In this document: piece by piece, positions 1 to 7,064 of the stretch
Position numbering within the stretch: position 1 is the stretch's first letter
Layout of the letters: every line of letters starts with the position of its first letter
NCBI GenBank assembly: GCA_016177865.1
Contig: JACOUJ010000266.1
Span: 1-7,176 of the forward strand
Reading direction: 5' to 3'
Source: Candidatus Rokuibacteriota bacterium
Lineage (GTDB): Bacteria; Methylomirabilota; Methylomirabilia; Rokubacteriales; JACOUJ01
Length of the DNA: 7,176 bases
Program-made: the position numbers and the translations under genes
The notes under the pieces: model-generated
Databases searched by the model: none
Told to the model about the DNA's origin: nothing
What the model saw: the letters and a program-made list of their open reading frames with translations, nothing else

Positions 1-1
1 C

Positions 2-580
2 CTCGCGCCCGAGGCGCCGGCGGGCGCCGAGCGGGCCGAGGGCTACCGCGACGACCCCGACGATCCCGTGCCCACGCTCGGCGGCGCGACGCTGAACCCC
101 CCGGGGGGCGCCTACGACCAGCGGCCGATCGAGGGCCGCTGCCTCACCTACACGAGCGCGCCCCTCGAGCGGGACCTCACGATCGTGGGCGACGTGCGCT
201 GCGTCCTCCACGCGATGTCCTCGGCGCCCGACACCGACTTCGTGGTCCGCCTGACCGACGTCGAGCCGGACGGATGCTCGCGCCTCCTCTGCGACGGCAT
301 CCTCCGCGCCCGCTACCGGGAGTCCGGGACGCACCCGACGCCGCTGGCGCCGAACCGGGTGTACGAGCTGACGGTCGACCTCTGGGCCACGGCGAACACC
401 TTCCGGCGGGGCCACCGGATTCGGGTGGCGGTCGCCTCCTCGAGCTTCCCGCGCTTCGACCGAAACCTGAACACGGGCGGCCCCGTCGCCGCGGAGGCGC
501 GCGGCCAGGTCGCGCTCAACACGATCTTTCACGACGCCCTGCGGCCCTCGCGGATCATCCTGCCCGTGATCGAGCCCTGA
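2..580 (+). CDS. CocE/NonD family hydrolase, C-terminal part (cut by left edge)
   Basis: The frame is open from the left edge to a TGA at 578-580, so about 192 C-terminal residues are visible and the true start lies outside the window. The GTG at 68 is internal. The protein matches the PepX_C-type jelly-roll domain that follows the alpha/beta-hydrolase core in CocE/NonD (X-Pro dipeptidyl-peptidase-like) hydrolases. Recognisable stretches are the SAPDTDF segment (about 221-241), LCDGILRARYRES (about 286-324) and FPRFDRNLNTGG (446-481). In this family the enzyme cleaves acyl or peptidyl ester/amide bonds; the catalytic Ser-Asp-His residues would lie upstream of the window, so the substrate cannot be inferred. 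GC is very high and codon use even, like ordinary chromosomal DNA. It appears to be the conserved edge of the defence island that follows 12 nt later. Family assignment is secure; specific activity is unknown. Confidence 0.9.
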   Translation, partial: LAPEAPAGAERAEGYRDDPDDPVPTLGGATLNPPGGAYDQRPIEGRCLTYTSAPLERDLTIVGDVRCVLHAMSSAPDTDFVVRLTDVEPDGCSRLLCDGILRARYRESGTHPTPLAPNRVYELTVDLWATANTFRRGHRIRVAVASSSFPRFDRNLNTGGPVAAEARGQVALNTIFHDALRPSRIILPVIEP

Positions 581-591
581 CCGCGAAGCAG

Positions 592-922
592 ATGCCGGTG
601 CCTATGGAGCGGGAACTGCGGCGGTTGGACGTGGTCTGGAAGCGAGAATTGGCCGGCTCCCCCACCCTCGCGTTCGAGGTCGAGTTGTCCGGCGGCATCG
701 AGCGGGCTGTTGCCAAGCTCAAGATTGCGTTCAACCGCTGGAACTCTCAGCCTCGAATCATCGCCCCAGCAAACTCCCACCACCGGGTTCAGGGTCTGCT
801 TGGATCCGAGGAGCCACGTTTTCCGCGAGCAGTTCAGGATCTACGAGCCCGGGACTGTCGCCGCCCTCCTGACCAAGAAGCGAGATCTACGCGAGTTCGA
901 GCGGCAGATCGGGCTCTACTGA
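592..922 (+). pseudogene. Frameshifted remnant of a PD-(D/E)xK-like endonuclease
   Basis: Frame 1 from ATG 592 (or ATG 604) reads through RLDVVW and a TLAFEVELSGG segment into AKLKIAFNRWNS and IIAPANSHHRVQGLLG. A different frame then supplies HVFREQFRIYEPGTVAALL and KKRDLREFERQIGLY, ending at TGA 920-922. Removing one C at 814-815 joins the two halves without a gap, so a single-base frameshift is the simplest explanation. The Asp at 628 followed by Phe-Glu-Val-Glu (Glu codons at 676 and 682) resembles the D-x(n)-(D/E)-x-K core of restriction-type nucleases, with Glu in place of the usual Lys. Such domains normally have further N-terminal sequence, which is absent because the CocE gene ends 12 nt upstream. 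The piece is therefore probably also 5'-truncated. I recognise a fold-level resemblance only, not a named family. A sequencing error could mimic the frameshift. Confidence 0.6.
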
Positions 923-927
923 CGTAG

Positions 928-1479
928 GGTTTGTCGCCAGGTGCTCCTCGCATCCAGACCGGCGCGTTCCGGCGCGAGAATCCCGACCCCGACGACCAGA
1001 CAGAGGAGGTCCTCTACCTCCCGAACGTGCGGCTCGCCAATGGGGAGCTACCGCAGACGGCCCGGCGGCGGCTCATGCTCGCCTTCAACGCCCCGTTCTT
1101 CCCGGAGATCCTGATCGCCAGCAGCGTCCTCGGCGAGGGAGTGGACCTCCACCTCGACTGCCGCTACGTCGTCCACCACGACCTCGCCTGGAACCCGAGC
1201 ACCATCGAGCAGCGGACCGGCCGCGTGGACCGGATCGGGGCGAAGGCCGAGCGGGCCCGCCGCCCCGTCTACGTCTACCTGCCCTTTGTCACCGCCACCC
1301 AGGACGAGAAGATGTTCCGCGTCGTCCGCGACCGCGAGCGCTGGTTCGCCGTCGTCATGGGCGAGAAGTACCAGACCGACGAGCAGACCACCGACAAACT
1401 CGCCGAGCGGGTGCCGTTCCCGGAACAGGCCGCCAAAGCCCTGGCGTTCGACCTGGCAGTTGGCCTGGCTGCTGGATGA
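928..1479 (+). pseudogene. 5'-truncated SF2 (SNF2/DEAD-like) helicase, C-terminal lobe
   Basis: The open frame runs from just after an in-frame TAG (925-927) to TGA 1477-1479; TTG 931 is the only early start-like codon and has no clear ribosome binding site. It encodes a second RecA-like lobe. Motif V is the ASSVLGEGVDL stretch (1117-1149), followed by YVVHHDLAWNPSTI, and motif VI is EQRTGRVDRIG (1207-1239) with the arginine finger. A tail continues past this with ATQDEKMFRVVRDRERWF and LAERVPFPEQAAKALAFDL, a pattern seen in helicases of restriction or DISARM-like defence systems (SNF2-like DrmD is one candidate). The N-terminal lobe with Walker A and DEAH/DEAD box is missing, so the product cannot hydrolyse ATP alone. 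Homology seems to begin around 950-960, inside the helicase C domain. The gene converges with the minus-strand gene ending at 1565; the 85-nt gap shows no convincing terminator. Confidence 0.8.
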
Positions 1480-1564
1480 CGGCACTGAGAGTGACGCTAC
1501 TGCCCCGTGGTTTCTTTCGGAGGACTTGCCGGGTAATGTTCCGGCGGTCGAAGCTCGAGCGCGA

Positions 1565-2791
1565 TCACTGGTGAGGCGAAGACCTCGCCCAGATCGTCAG
1601 GTGGAGCTGTTCTCCGTGAAGCTCGTATGTTGGCTCGCGTCCCGAATAGGTGGTGCTCTCCTCGATGATCCGGGTCACGCCTTCGCCGCGCTCCTCAAGG
1701 AATGACCGGCCCGCGCGCCGACTTTTCATCTTGGAGAGAAACGACACGAGAAGCTGGTTACGGGTGAATTGCCGGTACCGCATGCTCTCCAGCGTCACGG
1801 TGTTTGGCAACCCACCCGGGCTGATGACTTCCAGGCGATCCGCGTAGAGGAACAGGCGAATCCGCGAGCCAGCGACCGCGTAATCACGATGGGCTACGGC
1901 ATTGACGAGCGCTTCTTGCACGGCGCCGAGCGAGTACTGAGGATAATCCTCGCGCCCCACGTCCTTGCGTGCGGGCTTCAGCATGAACCGGTCGACGAAG
2001 TCGACGGCTTCGTCGATCTGGTTGTTGACCGGTCCTCTGATTTCCTCAGGATGAACCAGGTCGTCGGAGTGGCGGCGTTCGCCGCGGTACACGGCCGCTT
2101 CGATGAATGCGCCCGGTAGGTAAGTCGCCGGTTCTCGCGAGAAGCATAGTACTGCCGCTACCGTCGGTCGGTCCACGCCATCCTCGTCCGCGACGGTCAC
2201 GCGCGCGTTGACGAGGAGCTGCGTCCAGTCGATCCCGACCGGCGGACTGAAGTGGCGCTCGAGCAGCTCCTGATCGAGATCCTCCCGGGTCGCGGTCGGC
2301 ACCGGCGTCTCGTCAAAGATGAACCGCCTTCCGCGTTCTTGAAGGAGCCGGCCCAGCTCATCACCCGTCAGGTCGCTCTTGGTGGACCCAACCCGAATCA
2401 GCCACCTTCCCCCTCGAGTTCGGTGGACATAGAGGCCGCGCCTTACCTGGGCTAGCAAGACGGGACGGACCTCGCCTCGAGCGTCGGGCAGCATCACGCG
2501 CCGAAACAGCGGGCGGATGGGCGGCTCACAGTTCTCGGTCGCGAGGTTGACGACCCACTCCTCGACCTGCCGGAGACGCTCGGGCGGAATGCCGAGCACT
2601 GAGCCTTGGTCGTCGACGCCAAGGAAAATAGTGCCGCCCTCGGCGTTGGCAAGGGCCACGAGTTCCCCTGCCATATCGTCCGACGCCGGCGAGATGACGC
2701 CGTGACGCCCGAAGCGTACCTCCTTGAATTCGGCGAACGAATCCTCGCCGGCGACGAGCTGGTTGAGGATCGCCTCACTGGTGTCGAACAT
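1565..2791 (-). CDS. AlbA_2 (Schlafen-fold) domain protein with C-terminal GHKL-like ATP-binding domain
   Basis: This 408-residue protein starts at ATG 2791, 8 nt after the stop of the upstream PHP-ATPase gene. There is no strong ribosome binding site, so translational coupling is likely; a longer in-frame extension to 3211 only shadows the neighbour. Residues about 10-135 form an AlbA_2 (PF04326-type) domain with AEFKE (20-24) and ALANAEGGTIFLGVDD (46-61). Residues about 285-378 match the HATPase_c_4 region: QEALVNAVAHRDY (292-304), EVISPGGLPN (321-330), TRNQLL (343-348) and ERGEGVTRI (367-375). The domain order is common in bacterial 'ATP-binding/putative DNA-binding' proteins. Many of those add a winged helix at the end, which this one seems to lack. 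E16, E21 and D60 sit roughly where Schlafen nucleases carry E-x4-E...D, so RNase activity is possible; an ATP-binding regulator is the alternative. Domain calls are strong, function is not. Confidence 0.88.
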   Translation of the reverse strand: MFDTSEAILNQLVAGEDSFAEFKEVRFGRHGVISPASDDMAGELVALANAEGGTIFLGVDDQGSVLGIPPERLRQVEEWVVNLATENCEPPIRPLFRRVMLPDARGEVRPVLLAQVRRGLYVHRTRGGRWLIRVGSTKSDLTGDELGRLLQERGRRFIFDETPVPTATREDLDQELLERHFSPPVGIDWTQLLVNARVTVADEDGVDRPTVAAVLCFSREPATYLPGAFIEAAVYRGERRHSDDLVHPEEIRGPVNNQIDEAVDFVDRFMLKPARKDVGREDYPQYSLGAVQEALVNAVAHRDYAVAGSRIRLFLYADRLEVISPGGLPNTVTLESMRYRQFTRNQLLVSFLSKMKSRRAGRSFLEERGEGVTRIIEESTTYSGREPTYELHGEQLHLTIWARSSPHQ

Positions 2792-2799
2792 CGAGACGC

Positions 2800-5778
2800 T
2801 CAGTAGCCGTAGCGCGCCAGCCGCAACCGGAAAGCCTCGGGACTGCCCTCCATGATCTCGCTCACGACCTCCTTTACCTCGAGCTTGTCGATGCTTCCCA
2901 TGACCCTGACGCGTCCCAGGCGGTTCTCGACCTCCAGGGCGACAATGAGCTCGGCGTCGCCGTTGACCGGGATGTTGGCATTGTGGGTCGCGATGATGAT
3001 CTGACGCGAGAACTTTCGCTTTCGGAGCAGATCCACGACGACGCTGTAAACGTATTGGTTGTCGAGATCGTCCTCGGGCTGGTCGATCACCAGCGGTTGC
3101 TCGCCAGCGGCCAAGAGGAGCGAGAGGACCGCGGTGCTCCGGAGGCCGACGGAACCCTGCTCGATTGGCCTGAACTCGCCGTATGCGTCGCGGACGCGAG
3201 CGATGACCCAATCCTCGGGGAGAAACCGCTCCATTGCGTCGAGCTGGATGCGGTCGCCTCGTTGCAGGGCGTTGAAGAAGTTTCGGGTTAGGCGCTTCGC
3301 GGCTTCGCCGAGCACGGCTGCGACGGAGGATTCCGAGGTCTCGAGCGGCTTGCCCCTTGCCCTTGTCTCCTCGATGTCTCGCCGCACTGCCCGCACGAGA
3401 TCAGCGAGGTGGACCGGCACGGCGTCCGGTGAAGGCCCGGAGAAGATGAAACTGGTCAGAATCTCCCAGTCTCGCTCCTGGAGGCCCGCTCCGCCGAACC
3501 ACTCGTCGCGATGGCTAGCGAGGTCCCGGCGGTCCTCGAAGGGGATGATTTCGAGCCGGACGTCGGCATCTTCTCTCTCGAAGGTCTCGGCGAGCATCCT
3601 CCTCTTCAGAAGTCGCTCTTCTCGGAGGCGCACCAACTCCGATCGCACCTCGTGGATATCGCTCTCCGTCCGCTCAATCTGGCTCTGCAGACCCGACAAG
3701 ACCGACACTTCGCGCTCGATGAGCGCACGCTGCTGGAGGAGCCGTTCGTGCTGCCGGAACTCGACCCCCTTCTCTCGCATTTCCTGCTGAAGTCCGAGGT
3801 AGGCCCGCTGAGCGGCCTCGAACCCGGGGGCCCACTGGAGAACCCGTTCTCCCTCGGTCTCTTCCCTGAAAGCCCTCAACCCGGCTGCGAGGCTCTCGAG
3901 CTCAGTCCGGACCTCACCGAGCTTTCGGCTTACCCGCTCGCTGATGCTCTCCGTCCAGCTCTTGGTCGGCCCCTCCGGGGCCGGGCCCAGCCGCTCGGCT
4001 GCCTGCTCGACCTCGGCCGCTTCGTTCTCGAGCCGGCCCGCAGTCGATTCCAGCGCCTCAAACGTTCCGTCAAGCCAACGCTGTTCGGCCTGGAGAGCGC
4101 GAAACCGCTCCAAGATCTCCTTATTGCCGCCCCGCTCCAGGAAGGCAATCTGGTCCTTCATCTTCTGGAGCTCCGTCTGTCTGGCTGGCAGCGTCGCCGC
4201 CCGATCCTTCAGCCCCCGCCGGGACGCTTGTAACAGCTCGAGACGCTCCAGCAGGGTTCGGTGCCTGCCGTCGAAACTCCTGCTGAACTCCGCGCCCGCC
4301 ATGGCGTCCAGTTCGCGGCGCTGCGCCGCAGGGTCCTTCGCGATCCTGGCGATCTGCCGCTGAGACAGGATCCGTGGAGCGATCAAGGCTCTAACGTCGA
4401 GGGGAGTCGGTGCCGCTCCAGCGTCATCGGGGTCTGGGATGATCTCGTGGCCGCGCTCGGACCGGACTACCCGGTATAGCCGACCAGCTAGTTCCAGCTC
4501 GATAGCGATCTCATGACCTGGCAGAAGGACGCCGCTGGATTCACCGTAGTCGCGCTCCTTCTTCCTTGACAGAAGCCGCTGAACGCTCTCCCGGACCTCC
4601 CTTTCGTCCTCCTCGAAGTCTTCAGCCCTGGCACGGTCGAGGGCATACCGGAGACACTCGATGAGCGTGGACTTGCCGGCGCCCCGACCCCCGATCAACG
4701 TGTTGAGGGACGGATTGATGGGGACTTCGATCGCCTCAAAGAAGTCCGTCCGGCGAATCGAGATGTGCCGGAAGCGCGGGTGATCCTGGGCCGGCCTTCC
4801 TTCAGCCATTCGCCGCAGCCGCGACTCCGGATCCAGGAGGGCAAGACGGATACCCTCGACGTCTGGCACCTCCATCTTCAGCCAGGTGAAGTGCGCCCCT
4901 ATCTCCTCATAGACGTGAGGGTCGGAGGCCTCGATGAGCGGCCAGCGCTCCCGCTCTCGAAATCGCCGGCGATCCCGCTCACCGAGTGCCTCCCAGTCGA
5001 GCCCCTGACGGGCCGCCATCCAGCGAGCAAGGAGATCCTGGAACCCGCGGGGCAGACCGGGATACGGCCGTAGGGTCTGAAAGCCGTGCCAGTCAACCCG
5101 CGTGATCACCCACTCCCGCAGATGGCCCTTCATCTCGTCCCAGATTCCGGGCGCGACGACCGGCCCGGCGCCCGCACGGGTCTCCTGATCGACCCCTCGG
5201 TCACCGTCGGCGTGGGCCGGCAGGACGACGAAGGAGAGCCGGCGTTCACCTGACGTCGGTCGGCACCAGTCGTAAAACCTCTTGAGGAAGTCGTCGACCC
5301 CCTGTCCGGAAGACTCGGGCGTTCCTGTCTTCGGGTGGAACGGATGCCTCGTCCCGAAGACGTGCCGGATCGCGCCCTCGATCTCATCCGGGCTCGTGGC
5401 AGCGGCGAAGATCACGAGGATGTGCAGGGGACGCTCTCCACCGACCGTGAACTCGACCCCGGGGAGAATCACTGGCATCGGGAGCCCTTGGTCCTTCGCC
5501 TGCTGCGCGATGACGTCGAATTGAGGCCTCAGATAACGGTATCCCTCGATGCTGTTGTGGTCGGTCACGGCGACGAGATCCATGCCCTCGCCCGCGACTG
5601 CCTTCCGGCACGCCTCGACGAAGCGCATGGCGATCTCGGCCAGCCGCTGAGGCTTCTCCTTCCTGAACGCGTCGATGGCGTGTCTGACGTTTTCACCAAA
5701 GCGCTTCTCGGGGTCAAAAGGCGTGTGCACGTGGAGATCGCAGCGCAACCACCGCGCGCCAGCGTCAAGACGCGTCAT
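2800..5778 (-). CDS. TrlF/Ppl-type PHP phosphoesterase-SMC-like ATPase, 992 aa
   Basis: An N-terminal PHP domain (residues about 10-325) keeps its metal-binding signatures: DLHVH (H16, H18), TDHN (D73, H74), LPGVEF (E109), H119, PAHAD (H189) and SDPH (D286, H288). An SMC/ABC-type ATPase follows. It has Walker A GGRGAGKST (363-371, K369), a Q-loop-like LSQRQI (471-476), a long charged helical coiled-coil region (about 496-735), a signature-like GSVGLRS (875-881), Walker B LVIDQPEDD (896-904, D899/E902) and the H-loop in ATHNAN (H932). NCBI uses the name TrlF family AAA-like ATPase for this architecture, and the anti-phage protein Ppl (polymerase/histidinol phosphatase-like) has the same domain pairing. 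The expected role is an ATP-gated phosphoesterase or nuclease acting on nucleic acid or nucleotides in the cytoplasm. Start ATG 5778 has a good ribosome binding site and the usual distance to HxH. All motifs are intact, so the gene looks functional. The substrate is unknown. Confidence 0.93.
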   Translation of the reverse strand: MTRLDAGARWLRCDLHVHTPFDPEKRFGENVRHAIDAFRKEKPQRLAEIAMRFVEACRKAVAGEGMDLVAVTDHNSIEGYRYLRPQFDVIAQQAKDQGLPMPVILPGVEFTVGGERPLHILVIFAAATSPDEIEGAIRHVFGTRHPFHPKTGTPESSGQGVDDFLKRFYDWCRPTSGERRLSFVVLPAHADGDRGVDQETRAGAGPVVAPGIWDEMKGHLREWVITRVDWHGFQTLRPYPGLPRGFQDLLARWMAARQGLDWEALGERDRRRFRERERWPLIEASDPHVYEEIGAHFTWLKMEVPDVEGIRLALLDPESRLRRMAEGRPAQDHPRFRHISIRRTDFFEAIEVPINPSLNTLIGGRGAGKSTLIECLRYALDRARAEDFEEDEREVRESVQRLLSRKKERDYGESSGVLLPGHEIAIELELAGRLYRVVRSERGHEIIPDPDDAGAAPTPLDVRALIAPRILSQRQIARIAKDPAAQRRELDAMAGAEFSRSFDGRHRTLLERLELLQASRRGLKDRAATLPARQTELQKMKDQIAFLERGGNKEILERFRALQAEQRWLDGTFEALESTAGRLENEAAEVEQAAERLGPAPEGPTKSWTESISERVSRKLGEVRTELESLAAGLRAFREETEGERVLQWAPGFEAAQRAYLGLQQEMREKGVEFRQHERLLQQRALIEREVSVLSGLQSQIERTESDIHEVRSELVRLREERLLKRRMLAETFEREDADVRLEIIPFEDRRDLASHRDEWFGGAGLQERDWEILTSFIFSGPSPDAVPVHLADLVRAVRRDIEETRARGKPLETSESSVAAVLGEAAKRLTRNFFNALQRGDRIQLDAMERFLPEDWVIARVRDAYGEFRPIEQGSVGLRSTAVLSLLLAAGEQPLVIDQPEDDLDNQYVYSVVVDLLRKRKFSRQIIIATHNANIPVNGDAELIVALEVENRLGRVRVMGSIDKLEVKEVVSEIMEGSPEAFRLRLARYGY

Positions 5779-5782
5779 GAAT

Positions 5783-5790
5783 CTCCCTCT
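5783..5790 (-). promoter_or_regulatory. Ribosome binding site of the PHP-ATPase gene
   Basis: Read on the minus strand the sequence is AGAGGGAG followed by ATTC and the ATG at 5778. The purine-rich GAGG core lies about 7 nt before the start, a normal Shine-Dalgarno distance. It supports ATG 5778 as the true start. By contrast the downstream AlbA_2 gene lacks such a site and probably depends on coupling. Confidence 0.65.
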
Positions 5791-5936
5791 TCGTCATCGC
5801 GAGGCCCCAAGTGCCCGTCTCGGCCGGCCGGGCGCCCACCGGAACGCGTCCATGATAGCCCGGTTCAGGCCGCGACGCGGTCATATCCCCCTCGCCAGCC
5901 GCATCGAGTCTCAGACCTGTCCCTCCCACCGATCGC
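5791..5936 (-). promoter_or_regulatory. Leader region between methyltransferase remnant and PHP-ATPase gene
   Basis: This non-coding gap is the only room upstream of the PHP-ATPase gene for a promoter of its own. On the minus strand TATCAT (5857-5852) resembles a -10 element, but no matching -35 box sits 16-18 nt upstream. GC-rich inverted repeats occur at 5821-5830 (CGGCCGGCCG) and 5870-5880 (CCGCG-A-CGCGG), and neither is followed by a T run. I see a plausible but unproven promoter and no terminator after the methyltransferase remnant, so read-through is possible. Confidence 0.3.
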
Positions 5937-7061
5937 TCAAGTGCTACCGGGACCTGCGAAGCGGGGGTCGCCGGGGGTCGGATCGAGCAGCGTCTTGTAG
6001 GGTTGGCCGGTCTCGATGGCGGACTGCATGGCGTCGTAGATATCGAGGATCACGCGCTTCGTCCGGTACTCGCCGTAGCGCTGCGCATCGGTGCGGCAGA
6101 CGATGGGGAAAGTGTCCAGGATGTAGGCGGCCTCCTCGCGGGTGAGGCCGTAGAGGTGGAAGAAGGCGGCGTCGACCTCGCACCGGAGAAGGAAACGGCG
6201 CTCGGGATCCCAGCGGACGGGTGCGCTGTCGTAACCGCAGTCCCGAGCGAAGGCAGCGAGATCCCAGGCGGTGTAGGCGAGTTCGATGACGCGTGATCGG
6301 AGCCACTCAGAAACGGATACGAGCGGACACCAGGGTGTCGGCACTGTGTAGGTGGCGGGCGAGAGCGCGGCGAGCTGCTTCATCGTAAAGTATTTGAGCG
6401 AGGTTCCGCCCACCTTCTGCCGGCCGACGTAGTCGAACACGAAGCTCGTCAGGTTGCCAAGCAGGCAGGCGACGAGCCGAGGCTCGGCACTTGGAAGCAT
6501 GAGAAGGAACTTGTCACCTACGGCGGCCCGGGGGATGACGCTGGCTATGACGGTCCGCTGGTCGGTGGCGCGGCAGATGTCGCGCCAGCCGAGGAGCCAG
6601 GCGCGGTCCCACTTGTCGGCGAGGCGGTCGTCGACCTCCTTAGCCGGGACCCAGTAGCGGGGCTGGACGACGTAGCCCAAATCGCGAAGTCGCTCGAGGG
6701 GGACGTCGGGAAGCGTGGTCGTCTCGGTGCCGGGCGGATAGTCGGCATAGTCGCCGAAGCGGTGGTCGAAGTGGTGGATCATCTTGGCTTCGTAGAGCGG
6801 CAGGTGCCGGTCGGAGCCCTTCCTGAAGACGTTGCCTTCGAGCGTCCAGCCGTCGCGCTCGAGCTGCTCTCGGGTTCGGAAGAGCCCCGAATCGTTGGCC
6901 ATGTCGAACATCCGCAGGAACGACACGCCCCAGGGATTCTCTTCGGGCGGCCCCTCCCGGACGAGCACCGGCACCCGGCGGTAGATGGCCTTGGTGATCT
7001 CGGCGTCGCGCTTCGAACGGAAGATCGGACAGGTGCGCGTGTTGGGATTATTGATCTTTGA
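5937..7061 (-). pseudogene. 5'-truncated adenine DNA methyltransferase (C-terminal/target-recognition part)
   Basis: The frame is open from after a TAG at 7064-7062 to TGA 5939-5937. The first start-like codon is GTG 6974, but homology-like sequence continues upstream of it: NNPNTRTCPIFRSKRDAEI and KAIYRRVP up to about 7055, so 6974 is not the native start. Counting from GTG 6974, recognisable stretches are FLRMFDMANDSGLF (19-32), PLYEAKMIHHFDHRF (59-73), LLGWRDICRATDQRT (127-141), GRQKVGGTSLKYFTMKQL (184-201) and DAAFFHLYGL (268-277). TFPIV (288-292) and YGEYRTKRVILDIYDAM (300-316) follow. These are typical of the C-terminal half of large Eco57I/type IIG, BREX PglX-like or DISARM DrmMI-like N6-adenine methyltransferases. 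The catalytic half with the SAM site and NPPY motif, usually several hundred residues, is missing. The piece alone should not methylate DNA. Family is likely; the particular system is uncertain. Confidence 0.8.
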
Positions 7062-7064
7062 CTA

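Noticed and set aside
274..591. Continuation of the endonuclease-remnant frame upstream inside the CocE gene
   Set aside because: The peptide there is Pro/Arg-rich out-of-frame translation of the hydrolase and shows no nuclease-like sequence.
1480..1564. Possible bidirectional terminator between the convergent genes
   Set aside because: No stem of useful length followed by a T run was found in either direction.
1286..1705. Plus-strand frame overlapping the helicase tail and continuing to 1705
   Set aside because: The first part shadows the helicase frame and the rest is antisense to the end of the AlbA_2 gene; no motif is visible and there is no clear start signal.
2792..3211. Upstream extension of the AlbA_2 gene to 3211
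   Set aside because: The extra residues overlap the end of the PHP-ATPase gene in another frame and are Arg/Gly/Pro-rich. The family-like start is ATG 2791.
3511..4233. A 240-codon plus-strand open frame antisense to the PHP-ATPase gene
   Set aside because: It lies entirely opposite the coiled-coil coding region, is Leu/Pro/Ser-rich without motifs and is typical of GC-rich shadow frames.
5335..6000. A 221-codon plus-strand open frame across the PHP domain start and the leader
   Set aside because: It is antisense to a motif-rich coding region and has low-complexity Arg/Pro/Ser content with no recognisable domain.
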